Origin: Cryptomeria japonica
Lineage: Eukaryota; Streptophyta; Pinopsida; Cupressales; Cupressaceae
Direction: 5' to 3'
NCBI RefSeq assembly: GCF_030272615.1
Contig: NC_081415.1
Span: 229,785,303-229,845,302, forward strand
Length of the DNA stretch: 60,000 bases
The translations under genes were made by a program, and so were the position numbers. Every line of letters starts with the position of its first letter. The first letter of the stretch is position 1. The notes beneath the pieces were generated by a model, which saw only the letters and a program-made list of their open reading frames with translations, made no database searches and was not told where the DNA came from. Positions 12,401-22,644 of this stretch are shown here, in pieces.

Positions 12401-12456
12401 TTGGCGTGATTTTTGTCTTCTACCTACATGAAAAATGATGTTATTTTTGGGGACGT

Positions 12457-12474
12457 GCCCCACGGTGGGCGCCA
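12457..12474 (-). other. Primer binding site of the LARD
   Basis: The minus-strand reading tggcgcccaccgtggggc lies four bases inside the right LTR. It begins with the TGGCGCC that is typical of plant Ty3/gypsy primer sites. Together with the polypurine tract at the other end it fixes the orientation. Confidence 0.7.
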
Positions 12475-12478
12475 GAAA

Positions 12479-13929
12479 TGTATGCTGGAAATGTGGTGTC
12501 AACCTGTAGGAGGAGAAAAAAATTCAAACACACACATGAAACATTGCATTAGAGGTTAGAAATCCAAACAAAGCAAGTTAAAAAGAATCTAAACTCTTAA
12601 AATCGTTCCATGTTCCTCTATCTCCAAGGATCTTTAAGATTCAAGGTGGCTCTCAACTTGGAAGAGTACTTGATTCTTTAAGATGACAACCTAAAGAACG
12701 AGATTTATGATTCTAAGATCTAAATGGAATGCAACCAAGATCCTAGTGATGATTTAGATATGAAACTAGATGATGATAAGATGCAAGATATTGATATGAA
12801 GCTTAAACTAGTATGAAAATGATACTAAGATGAAGCTAACATGATATATATAAGTTTAGAATGCTATCAAAATGATCTAAAATGCTATTCTATCAAAGAG
12901 AGATAATATGCTTAATGTTATGAGACTATAAGTTTGATGCACAAAGACTTGATTATTTTTTAAGAAGGAATGGGCTCTATTTATAGGGAAAATAGGGCAA
13001 TGGATGGTCAAGATTGGATAATCTTAACAAGGGTCAAGATTGAAAGTTAATCAATCCGTGTTTACAATTCTCACCAATGAAATGGTGACAATTATCAACA
13101 AGAGACTGCTTGAGAGGAGATGTAAGAAGCATTAAATGCTTGAGAAGACCTCATGGTTACCTTAGGAGGTAAGGGTTAAGGTTAGGTTAGGATTATCCAA
13201 TGGATAAAGATTTTACCCAAAGGATAAACTCTTGTGCAAGGGTTAAAGGAATAATCATGGTCAAAGCAATGAATGCTTGATGAAACCCTTGGGTTAGATG
13301 AAGGTTGAGTTAGGCAAAAAGTCTCTAACCATGTAAGAAGGTTGAGTTAACTATTAATGGTTTGGAAGACTTTGGAGGTTGACTTGTTGAAGACATAAAT
13401 CCTTTAATGGTTTCCAAAGACTTTGAGCGTTTGAGAAGTGACTTCCCTTTGCTTAGGGATGTGACAATATTTAGGAAATGGGTTAGGCTAATTTAGAAGT
13501 GATTAGAAGAATCTAGAAGAGGGTTTAGAGAGGCAAGTGGGAGATGTAGGAAAATGCAAGTGGATGGAGGGGAATATAATTTAATTAAAATAAAATTAAT
13601 TTATTTCAATTGTGGTTGCAACTTGCATTTGTAGGATTTTGCAAGTGGGGGGATTTTTAAATAAATTTAGATTTATTTAAATGCAAATGAGATTTTAATT
13701 AAATGTAGATTTAATTTAAATGGGAAAGGGGATAAATTGATATTTTTAATTAAATGTAAATTTAATTAAAATGGATAGAGGGGGGGTATTTAATTAAATG
13801 TGAATTTAATTAAATGGCTTAGATAGAAGGGTAAATTAATTAAATCTTAATTTAATTAATTGGAAGAATTAAGAATAATTAAATGAATAAAATTCACTTA
13901 ATTCATTGTGCAACTTTTAGGTGTCTACA
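12479..13929 (-). repeat. LARD right LTR (5' LTR in its own orientation)
   Basis: It is a near-identical copy of 6756-8209, with differences such as short deletions near 13827. It would carry the active promoter of the element. Confidence 0.92.
12978..12985 (-). promoter_or_regulatory. TATA box of the LARD 5' LTR
   Basis: The minus strand reads ctataaatag, a good plant TATA box. It is kept identically in the other LTR at 7255-7262. Confidence 0.55.
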
Positions 13930-14338
13930 TCTGCAACTAGCAAGTCTTTAATGATGATGTTGACTTGTTGAGGTTCTTGCATTGCATAGATGAGTATGAT
14001 AGTCAGGAAATAGACTTTAATGCTTTTGTGGAGACTATAGATGGAAAGGACATCATTTTTGGGAATGAAATAGTACAGCTAAAGATGAATAAAATCCCAA
14101 AAGGATTGGTGGCTCTAGAAAGAGTGTTTGACAATCAGGATAGTCAAGCAATGAAGCATCCCCATGTGAACAAAGAGGACCTTGAGGAGATTAACTTAGA
14201 AACTGACTCATCTCTTAGAAAAGTCTACATTGGTAGAAAGATCAACCTAAATATTACATCCATGTTGATTAATTACTTAGAAAATATAAGCATATTTTTG
14301 CATGGTCGTATGATGACCCGAAGGCTTATAGAGAACAC
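13930..14338 (+). pseudogene. Linker between aRNH and RT of the Tat-group pol
   Basis: This is the continuation of the pol frame after the LARD insertion. The joined frame reads through the target duplication, has a TAG at 13938 where Trp is expected from family sequences, then QVFNDDVDLLRFLHC. The segment PKGLVALERVFDNQD and a following acidic stretch are typical of the spacer before RT in Tat-group polyproteins. A one-base frameshift near 14295 separates it from the IFAWSYDD motif that precedes RT. I do not know of an enzymatic role for this part. Confidence 0.7.
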
Positions 14339-15235
14339 TTGTTCCAACATGAAATACCTTTGAACCTAACTGCTAAGCCTTTTAGACAAAATCAAAGGCC
14401 AATCAACGTAGTTCTTAGACCCAAAATGCAAGAGGAGCTAATGAAGCTTAGAGATGGTGGTATCATCAAGCCCATCAGGCATTCATCATGGGTTTCTAAT
14501 CTTGTCCCTGTCAGGAAGAAAAATGGTGACATTATATTGTGTGTTGATTCCAGGAATTTAAATGTGTCATCATTGAAGGATAATTACCCTTTGCCTAACA
14601 TGGAGGCGATACCGCAGAAGGTCATAGGTTGTGAGTTATTATCCATGATGGATGGACTCTCTGGTTGCAACTAAGTGAAGGTCAAAGAATCTAAACAATT
14701 CAAGACTTCCTTCACTACCCCATGGGGAACCTATGTTTATGTCAAAATGCCTTTTGGATTGACTAACACTGGAGCAACATTTCAGAGAGATATGAATGCA
14801 GCTTTCTTAGAAATTATAGATATCATTATGGTTGTCTATCAAGATGATTTAACAAGATTCTCTAAAAAATCAAAAGAGCATTGTTTACATCTAGAAAAGG
14901 TATTCACCAGAGCATTGGATTATGGGATTTCACTTAATCCAAAATAGTTTCACTTTGCTGTAACTAAAGGTAAACTACTAGGACACATTGTGTCCAAGGA
15001 TAGAGTAAGAATAGATCCTGAGAGAGTGGCTGCCATTGACAGGATACCCATCCCCAAAACTATGAAGGCCATGCAATCTTTCTCTGGCCAAATAAAATTT
15101 GTTCGCAAGTTCATATCTAACTTTGCTGAAATAGTAAAACCTATTTCTAAGATGCTAAAGAAAGGGGCTATAATATACTGGACAAATGAAGCTTTAGAGG
15201 TTTTTGTGGCTATCAAGAGGGCAATCAAACAAGCT
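14339..15235 (+). pseudogene. Reverse transcriptase of the Tat-group element, broken
   Basis: The enzyme copies element RNA into DNA. It starts with the HEIPLNLTAKPFRQ entry motif, then PVRKKNGDIILCVDSRNLN (fingers), SMMDGLSG, a stop at 14672-14674 where CAA became TAA, MPFGLTNTGATFQRDM, and the active site VVYQDDLTRFSK with both aspartates kept. After a further stop near 14945 the thumb continues (GKLLGHIVSKD, RIPIPKTMKAMQSFSGQI) to about 15235. Almost all lesions are nonsense changes rather than indels. Sequence style places it in the Tat group. Confidence 0.88.
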
Positions 15236-15690
15236 CATGTATTAAAGGCATCAGATTTTAGCAAGCCATTCCAAGTTTTTTCTTTTGCTTCATTCCACAC
15301 TATAGTTGTTATTGTGTTACAGAAGAATGATGAGGGGTATGAACAACCTATAGCCTTTTATAGTAAGTCCCTCCAGGTAGAAGAACTCAAATATGACATT
15401 GTGGAAAAACAAGCCTCTGCTTTATTCAAGGTTGTGAACAATTTCAGACCATATCTTGTGGGAACCCATGTTATAGCTTATGTGTCTAATGTTGTAGTGA
15501 AGGACATCTTTGTCCAGTCAAAGACAACATGAAGAAGGTGCAGGTGGATCAACAAGATCCAAGAGTTCAACGTTAATATTTAGATTACTAAACTGATTAG
15601 AGGAATGGGATTGGTAAAAATTATGACATAGGAAAACTTGGAAGTTGCTCATATAAATACTTTATCTGACTCATAGGAGGTCATCTACAG
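15236..15690 (+). pseudogene. Degenerate RNase H after RT
   Basis: It lies in the usual position of the Ty3/gypsy RNase H and keeps the fold signature (AFYSKSL, ELKYDIVEKQASALFKVV, FRPYLVG). The active site is gone. The TDAS motif is SFAS (Asp to Phe), the EKE/xELxA motif is EKQ (Glu to Gln), and the TDH position reads VSN. Similar losses are, from memory, common to this Tat subgroup, so the loss is probably ancestral and not damage in this copy. An extra stop at 15530 and later stops do reflect local decay. The domain may act only as a tether between RT and integrase, with hybrid cleavage left to the upstream aRNH. Confidence 0.8.
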
Positions 15691-15869
15691 TCTACAAAGA
15701 ACCCCATGGTACAGGGAGATCATTCCTTTTCTCACATAGTCCATATATCTAGAAGGTTTCACATAAATCCCAAAAAGAACCTTAAAGCTGAAATTACAAA
15801 GATATGTGTTTACTACTAGAGATCTATATTATAGAGATAAGAATGGTTTCCTACTATTTTGTTTAGACA

Positions 15870-16961
15870 ATGAGAAAGCCCAACTTATGTTGAGGGAAAT
15901 GCATGATGGGGTATGTGGAGGACACTTCACAACAAATACCATAGCTCACAAAGTATAAAGGGTAGGATATTTTTGGCCATCCTTATTTAAAGATGCACAC
16001 ACTTATGTTAGAAAATGTGAGCCTTGTCATAAGTTTGTAGGAAAGTTGAAATATGTAGGTGCATTACCTCTTAGACCTATGCAGGTGGAAGCCCCTTTTC
16101 ATCAATGGGGCATTGATTTTGTTGGAGAAATTATTGAGAAATCTAGTGGTGGACATAAATGGATATTGGTTGCTACAGACTATTTCACCAAGTGGGTGGA
16201 AGCTATCCCCACAAGACAAGCAACCAACAAAGTGGCTATTGATTTCCTAATAAACAATGTTGTGACCAGATTTGGAGTACCAGTAAGACTCATCATGGAC
16301 AATGCCATGTAATTTAGATTTGAATAATTCACAGATTTTTATAAATCATATGGGATAAGCATCTCATGTTCATCTCCATACCACCCACAAGGAAATGGAC
16401 AGGTCGAGTCTAGCAACAAGAGTATCATGAAGATCATCAAGAAAACTCTTGAGAAAAATCAAAAGGCTTGGGATTCTAAGTTGAAGATGACACTATGGGC
16501 ATATAGGATCACTATTAAGAAGGTCATAGGAACATCTCCTTTTGAGCTGGTCTATGGATCTAAAGAAAGGATGCTAGTAAATAATATGTTGCTTGTGTAC
16601 AAGTTCATCCATGAAAATAACCTCGAAATGATAGATCCACTAAAGGAAAATGGAATTGCTTGCAAAGTTGGATGAGGTTAGGAAAGATGCTCATAGAAGG
16701 AACTTGAAGCTGCAACAAAGAAGTAAGTACCTGTTTGACAAAAAAGCGTCAGAAAGAAAATTTGAAATTAATGATTTGGTGCTTCTTTGGAATGCTAAAG
16801 CTCAAGATAAAGGCAAGCATGGCAAGTTTGAAGTCCTGTGGCTGGGCCCATTCGTTGTTGTAGAGAAAAATGGTGAGGATTCATATTTCCTCATAGATAT
16901 AAATGGCGAGATGCAAGAATTGCCAGTGCATGAACAGTTCTTGAAGCATTTCTTTGCTTAA
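15870..16961 (+). pseudogene. Integrase of the Tat-group element, broken
   Basis: Integrase inserts the DNA copy into the host chromosome. Zinc-binding H..H..C..C is seen in MHDGVCGGHF..KCEPCHK (about 15900-16035). The core has Asp in WGIDFVG, Asp in LIMDNAM, and Glu in GQVESSNK, with 35 residues between the last two: an intact D-D-35-E. Stops at 16310 and 16325 and a frame change near 16650 break it. The C-terminal part has the WLGPFVV motif of the GPY/F-type domain and ends at 16961. No chromodomain follows, as expected for the Tat group. Confidence 0.88.
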
Positions 16962-17120
16962 TTTCATTCCATGCACAATAGGTTTAGGGTATGTATATAG
17001 GCTAGATTAAGGTTTTGTAAATATTTCGATATTTTTTGAATGGTCTGTTGTCCCATAGATTTGGTTCCTCGCTTTGACCTGGAAGGTCAAATGTCCCCAA
17101 GCTAGAGCCACTGTCGAAAA
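16962..17120 (+). other. Spacer between integrase and 3' LTR
   Basis: Non-coding. A canonical polypurine tract is not obvious. The stretch ending ctgtcgaaaa precedes the proposed LTR start tgttaaaaaa. An alternative LTR start at tgtcccc (about 17088) cannot be excluded, because the other LTR's left end is missing. Confidence 0.4.
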
Positions 17121-20100
17121 TGTTAAAAAATGGTTTTATTTGTGCCCTACCTGCGTGTTGAAACTTAGGGTTTAGGAAAGGGGTTATATGCCTATAAAAG
17201 TTCTCCCCTTTGTTCTCCCAACTTATGTTATATTTTGCAACTGAATTGCGTTCGCTGGTGTCTGTGTTTTAAGTCATAATCAGAAGGCTTTTTCCTCGTC
17301 TGCTTACCAACCCCGCACGTTAGAAGTCACCAATCATAGTGAGTCTTTTAATTTTTTGTTATATTCCTAAGTGCTGCAAAATCCCCATAGTTTAAAGTCT
17401 TAAAAGCCTTTAGGAAGGCCCCTCACATGACCACTTTACCCATAGAAGGTTACCACGTGCTAATTTTTTACTTAAGTCTTATTTGTGTTCTAGGTTAGTG
17501 TGGGATAGTGAGATGTGTATGCAAACCCTTGGTCACTATCCCGCAAGTCATAAATTGTTAGCTTTTGAAGGTCGCAGGATTGCAAGATGTGCTTTAAAGG
17601 CGAAAGCGTGCACCCCACAGGTCATGAAATGGGTAGAAGAATGTATTGCGGGATAGCAGGATTGAGGAAAAGTGATGCCCCGCTTCCCCACGAGGAGTCG
17701 CAAATAAGTAAAGTGTCGTTGCAGAATAGCAGGAACTAGTAAAATGTTAACCCTGCCATCTCGCGATGACATAAATAATGAACTAAATATTTCATGGGAT
17801 GACTTCTCCGAACAAAGTAATGCTATCCTGAAGGGGGGTAAGAATGCGAAGGCTAAAGCGGAGGAGTTGTGTGTTACAATACATCAAAGGGAATCTTAAG
17901 CCCCTTAGAAAAGGTTTCCTACGTGACTAAGAGGCATCTTACGGATGTGGTGAGGGGTTGTGGGGTAGAGCATTTTTTATTTCCCCGTCATCCCGTGGGT
18001 ATCTTGGGAGTAGAAAGGGAGCACTGCGGGATAGGAAGATGAAGCGAAGGAAAGGGTTTTCCTTATCCCACACATTTCTATGGGGATAAGGAAAGGGTCG
18101 TGGGATAAGGAAATTCTTAGAAAAATACTCAAAACCTTATCCCATGAGGAAAAACAAAGATGATTGTTGTGATGCAGGATAAGAAGAGATAGATGTCGAC
18201 AAAGGAAGGATAGCAAAGCATTATCCTACAAAGGTGAAAGAGATGCTCCCAAGTGCCATGGGATGAAAAAGAAAATTAAATACATAGAAACCTTATCTCA
18301 CGGGGATAGTTAAGGTAATAAAGGATGGTGCGGGATAAGAAAACAAGAAGGATCTAAGAAAGGGCTTATCCCACAGGGTAAAGTGATGTCTCAGAGGTAG
18401 CGTGGGATAAGTAAAGACAAAGGGAAAGGTGGAGCTCGTTATCCCGCGATGCTGAAGACCAAACGATGGAATCATAGGGGCGCATAACACGCATGTTATG
18501 CAATTTGCAGAGTAGAGCCAAGCGATGATCAAATTGTCCACATGGAGGGTTGATGAAGGTTGACCAGAGGACACATGAGAATATTTTGAGAACGTGGTGT
18601 ATGCTGATTGGTCAAATTCCACCTGTCAAAAGGGGAGATGATGTCTATAGAGATGATTGTGCTGACATGTTGTAGGTAAATTTTCACGACCAAATTAGAG
18701 TGGATTTCAGCAATGGTGTTAAGAGCGAGCATGCATTTAATGAAGATTGTATAGAGGAATGGTTGAGGGGCTCCATAAGATCTGATGATCTTCTGTTAGT
18801 GGGATTTCACAGCTTCAAGCACATCAAAGGGTCACCAACTGAGAAGATGTAAGGACGTAGGACATGTATGTATTACCAAATGTAGTAATCCAGATTCAGA
18901 AGTTGGTCAAGATGCAGTAGAGGATGAACTAAATGCGGTAGATCTTTGTGTCATTTGAGATAGCTACCCCTGATTTGTTCGTAAACTCATGATCCCAGTT
19001 CCCAGGATGAGGACCTCTTAGCCACTTGCATTAATGCAGCAAATAAAATTGCATGATGAGTAACAAGGACAAAGAGCCTTAGGGCAAATTGTAATGTAAT
19101 ATAATTTTGACAAGTGTCTTCTTGGCCTGAAGCTTGTTGTGTTCCCTTGTGTTATAAAAGGGAATTCAAGGCCAAGAAGAAGGATTATGAAATTTTGATG
19201 AGTATGTACTACTAAGAACATTGTAAATCAATTCAATGACAGTTAGTCTTTCACATGTTTAGTGAGTATAACAATTTGTCATGAATGTATCAATTTTATT
19301 CTGAAAATTAATATAGAGAACATTCATTTTCTTGCTCACATCTCTTGTATTGTGTTGTATGAGTTGTTATGTTAATGGCATGTTCAACTTGTCTTCTCTA
19401 ATGGAGAATGTGTATTCCTTGATAGGTTTCATTTCAAGTAAAATGAATTAAATTTTGTCTTGAATACTGTAGCATTTGTGTAAGAGATATTGTGAGGAAG
19501 TTGTGGATGCATTCTCAATCTGAGCATTTTAAGCAAGTCTTGAATGTTTAGTATTGGATCTTAATGTTGATACTCTGTATTCCCTTTGAACAGGCACTGG
19601 TCATATCATTTTAGGTTTTTGGATCATTTTCACATTCTTATTTCACCTTTTATATTTTAGTTTTTAGTTTTTTTGCATTAGGAGTAGAATAGATTAGAGC
19701 CAACTTTCAATGCAAGCAAAGTGATATAAGGTAAGGTTCAAGACAAAATTTGTAGTTCATCATACTTTCCTTGGTATATTTTCATTGAAAGCATCAACTA
19801 TATAATGCAATGATTGTTTATATAAAGACTGAATGTTGTATAACATTTCTATAGGGATATCCACCTAGGTCCTTGATGCAGTCAAGGCAGGGAGATCCAA
19901 TGAAGGACGAACCAACCTTGCAACTTAACACATAAACCATGCAAAACATACCAGTAACCGGTAACAAGATGCTAGAAATAGTAGTTCTAAGAACAACCGG
20001 TAACAACACAGAACACATAACTGGTAACCAATGTGAATGAATCTTATTACAATCTAAAGGATTACACATGCCACATGCTGGATCGCAGTCTATGATACAA

Positions 20101-20911
20101 ACGATGCTTACGATGCAATTACAAGATCCGCAGATCATCCTCATATCAAATCGGCCTCCGGTAACCGTCTGTCTGTTCTATCCTAATCCAGACCTCAGCC
20201 TTCTGGCCTTAGTCTTACCGGATCAGAATCTCGCCAGTTCTACATCTTCGCTCAATCTGAAAGCTTTGTCTTCTGTCTTCTAAACTCTGTCTCCTTAAAT
20301 GATTCGCAAACTACACTTTATATCATCCGCAATAATAATAAATCGATCAAGTCGGCCCAAAGACCAACCAGTTCATGTAAAGTGCAATGGTAACATGTCG
20401 GATCAAATCAGAAAGAACAATCTCCAAAACATAAAATGATGTGCGGACTTTCGGGAATACCAGCCAAGGCCCAAAGCAATATCTCCAACGATCCGCAATT
20501 CATGGAGGTCAACCGCAACCCAATCCAACTTCGCTCAACACATTGCCAAACTAACCGGTAAGAACATATCAATAGGGTGAATACCAGAATCCACACCTCA
20601 CCAGAAACAAAGCCAAATGCTATGAAACTCAAACACGATAGAGACCACGAACACAAGGGAATAAATCCAAAACCACAATGCTAAACACTCAAACATGAAG
20701 AAATGCCATGCTCTCAAGCAATTCCACTGAAAATTGCCCAACTGGTAAGAACTAGACCGGTGCTCCTGCATCAGTCCCGGAGAGCCTGAAGAGCAAAAGA
20801 TTGCAACCCTTGTGCGGAATCTTGTTCGTTGGCCAAACCCAATCCTAGATCTGTTTATGAGTCCGTGGCTATTTCTCTAGGATTTAGGATCTGTTGATTT
20901 GGGAACCAACA
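17121..20911 (+). repeat. 3' LTR of the Tat-group element, with a solo LTR inside
   Basis: It aligns with 1-2349 from 17687 on. Without the inserted 900-bp solo LTR and its duplication it is about 2.89 kb. The TATA box is at 19153-19160, and the motif array is at about 17500-18460. The end accaaca is followed by non-LTR sequence. The left end is uncertain by about 30 bases. Confidence 0.85.
19874..20773. mobile_element. 900-bp solo LTR inside the Tat 3' LTR
   Basis: The ends are TGATGCAG and CTGCATCA, a perfect 8-base inverted repeat of the TG..CA type. Flanks are gtcct (19869-19873) and gtccc (20774-20778), a 5-base target duplication with one difference. The 5' LTR at 2200-2230 shows the empty site. 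There is no coding sequence, and accggtaac-type motifs recur inside. A TATAAAG on the minus strand near 20318 hints at minus orientation. No other LTR of this family is in the window. It could also be a TRIM, but I see no internal terminal duplication. Confidence 0.8.
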
Positions 20912-21504
20912 CAATGCACATGACTATACCAAAAAAATCATTTAGCATTAGTTATATGTTTACTAACTTAATCAAATTATTTTTTGTGTTTCATAATTTG
21001 AAATTTTTATATACTTAATATTAAAAGGTCAAAATAAACCTCACAATTTCTTAAGTTCAATTCAATATATAAAATATGTTTTCTTTTCACCAAATTTAAT
21101 TGTTTAAAGGTTCCCGATGGTATATTAAAGAGGAGATCAAACTGTAGGGCCCAAAATTTGTCAAAATTTGCCTATCGTTGTGAACTTCAATGTCTTTGGT
21201 CCAATATGAGACATTAATAATTTAAATAATTTTCCAATTGTGTTAATTCTATTTAGAAATCACAGATAGGTTCCTCATAAAAATATTTTTTCCTTTGATG
21301 ATTCATAAATTCCAAGGCCAAGATTTCCTAAAAAAAAATAATATAGTCTCAACGCTAATTTTTCAAGTTTTGATATTTGCCAAAACATTATGGATTATGT
21401 CATTCATTAAAACCATCACATCTTCTTCACTTTCCAATTCCGAAAGTTCATGCAAAATATATTCAACAAGTATATAACAATCACACTTCAATAAATAGTT
21501 CTCA

Positions 21505-21522
21505 GCACACACACACATACAC

Positions 21523-21602
<80 letters not shown>
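21505..21602. repeat. Compound microsatellite (CA)n-(GT)n-(GA)n
   Basis: A CA run is followed by its complement GT, so the two halves are self-complementary. A pure GA run of about 54 bases follows. Open frames here (runs of Ser-Leu, His-Thr or Arg-Glu) are artefacts of the repeat. Confidence 0.97.
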
Positions 21603-21604
<2 letters not shown>

Positions 21605-21889
21605 CCAACTAAAAAATAATGAGGTAAGAGGAAAAATAACTTCAATAAATATTATCGGAAACATCTAATCAATCGTTCATTCATGCACTTAATTTTTTTA
21701 CCTTCTATTTGTACAATACATTACTTCAGCTCTTCAGTAGATAGCTCTCCTTAGAGTTATATGTATATGTATGCATATATACAAGAACACATATATACAT
21801 AGATATACATCAATAGATAGATCTTATCGCACGTGCACATGTGTGTGAGAGAGACAGAGACATAATATCAGCCTTCAACTAAAAATCAC

Positions 21890-21968
21890 AAATTTTAATT
21901 GATTGAAGGGGACAGTCTAAGAAAAGAAACCTGGTGTAGGATAAGCTTATTTCAATCAATTAAAATTT
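21890..21968. repeat. Perfect 18-bp inverted repeat with a ~43-base loop
   Basis: The arms aattttaattgattgaa (21891-21907) and ttcaatcaattaaaatt (21951-21967) are exact complements and extend one pair outward. This could be a cruciform or a remnant of a small inverted-repeat element. I see no flanking target duplication. Confidence 0.6.
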
Positions 21969-22644
21969 ATAAATTATATATATATATATATAACACATTG
22001 ACAATTGCGAAAAAAATGAATAATAAATTCAAAATAAAAATCTGACAAAAAATGGGATCTTCTTCCCATTTGATAAACTTTCATTTCAAGTCCCATTCAA
22101 TCTAACTCAGCCCACAGAAAAATCAAGAGAATGATAGTTCTTTACATAATCCAAGCAAGATAAGACTCATAAATTTTATCCGTTTCAGACAATTTCTTTT
22201 TATAAATACTATGTAACTGTTTTTTCAAGTACAGATAATACAATAGTTGAAACATATCCACAACTATCAGATGAAGAATTTGCATACAATTTTAACTCTT
22301 AATAATTTGCTTTTGTTTATTGCACATGTTTGACTGTTTGCAAGTTCGGCGCCCACAATTATACACTCTTCCTGTGTGTATCCTCATTTTTATTATTATT
22401 TATTTATGGAGTGTCTCTTACATAATTCAAAAAATATATTATTCTATAAAAATGGATGGAATAAAATCATAAGATGATTTAAAATCAAAAGAAATAATAC
22501 AATTATTTTAGTCAGTATTTAGTTTGGAATTCATGTTTAAATTTTAAGATTCTATTTTATAATAATTGTAATAGAAAATATTTTTTCTTAAATTTAATTT
22601 ATGTTTGTTTAAGTAAGATATATAAAATTAAAATCGGCATTATC

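Larger units (their letters stand above)
8227..12456 (-). other. LARD internal region, non-coding
   Basis: I find no recognisable retroelement domain on either strand, and no open frame reaches 100 codons. The region holds hairpin repeats (8552-8925, with two more units near 10264-10345), an A/G-rich gatgatg-type stretch (8930-9320), and short degenerate repeats (12140-12400). At 9230-9300 a short gatgtgca(a/g)c..aatgcaa motif recurs three times. The stretch 11210-11760 alternates T-rich and A-rich blocks without clear coding. The region may work mainly as RNA that is packaged. Confidence 0.7.
6756..13929 (-). mobile_element. Non-autonomous LTR retrotransposon (LARD-like), nested in the Tat-group element
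   Basis: Two ~1.45-kb LTRs (6756-8209 and 12479-13929) with TG..CA ends flank about 4.27 kb that has no gag or pol. The target duplication is tctgt (6751-6755) and tctgc (13930-13934), with one mismatch. Orientation is minus: a purine tract lies beside the left LTR, a TGGCGCC-type primer site beside the right LTR, and a TATA box is on the minus strand. The two LTRs are nearly identical by eye, with about one difference per hundred or more bases. The insertion is therefore young compared with its host element. Lack of coding capacity fits the LARD class, which must borrow proteins from another element. Confidence 0.9.
1..20911 (+). mobile_element. Tat-group Ty3/gypsy LTR retrotransposon, degraded, left end outside window
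   Basis: Two copies of one long terminal repeat (1-2349 and 17121-20911) flank a primer site, gag, protease, archaeal-type RNase H, RT, RNase H and integrase, all on the + strand. Position 1 aligns near 17687, so about 565 bases of the 5' LTR lie outside the window. Domain order and RT sequence are those of the Tat group of plant Ty3/gypsy elements. The frame carries many stops and a few frameshifts. It is interrupted by a LARD-like element at 6756-13929 and by a solo LTR at 19874-20773. The two LTRs differ clearly more than those of the LARD, so this element is the older one. Its target duplication cannot be tested because the left end is missing. Confidence 0.9.
20912..22644. other. AT-rich intergenic stretch, no gene
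   Basis: Between the Tat element and the tandem array I find no coding sequence and no retroelement domain. It holds a microsatellite (21505-21602), a perfect inverted repeat (21890-21968), a short TA run near 21977-21993, and otherwise AT-rich DNA. Confidence 0.6.

Noticed and set aside
14950-15228. 92-codon minus-strand frame
   Set aside because: Antisense of the RT thumb region.
21363-21619. Frames of Ser-Leu or Arg-Glu repeats
   Set aside because: Translation of the GA/GT microsatellite.
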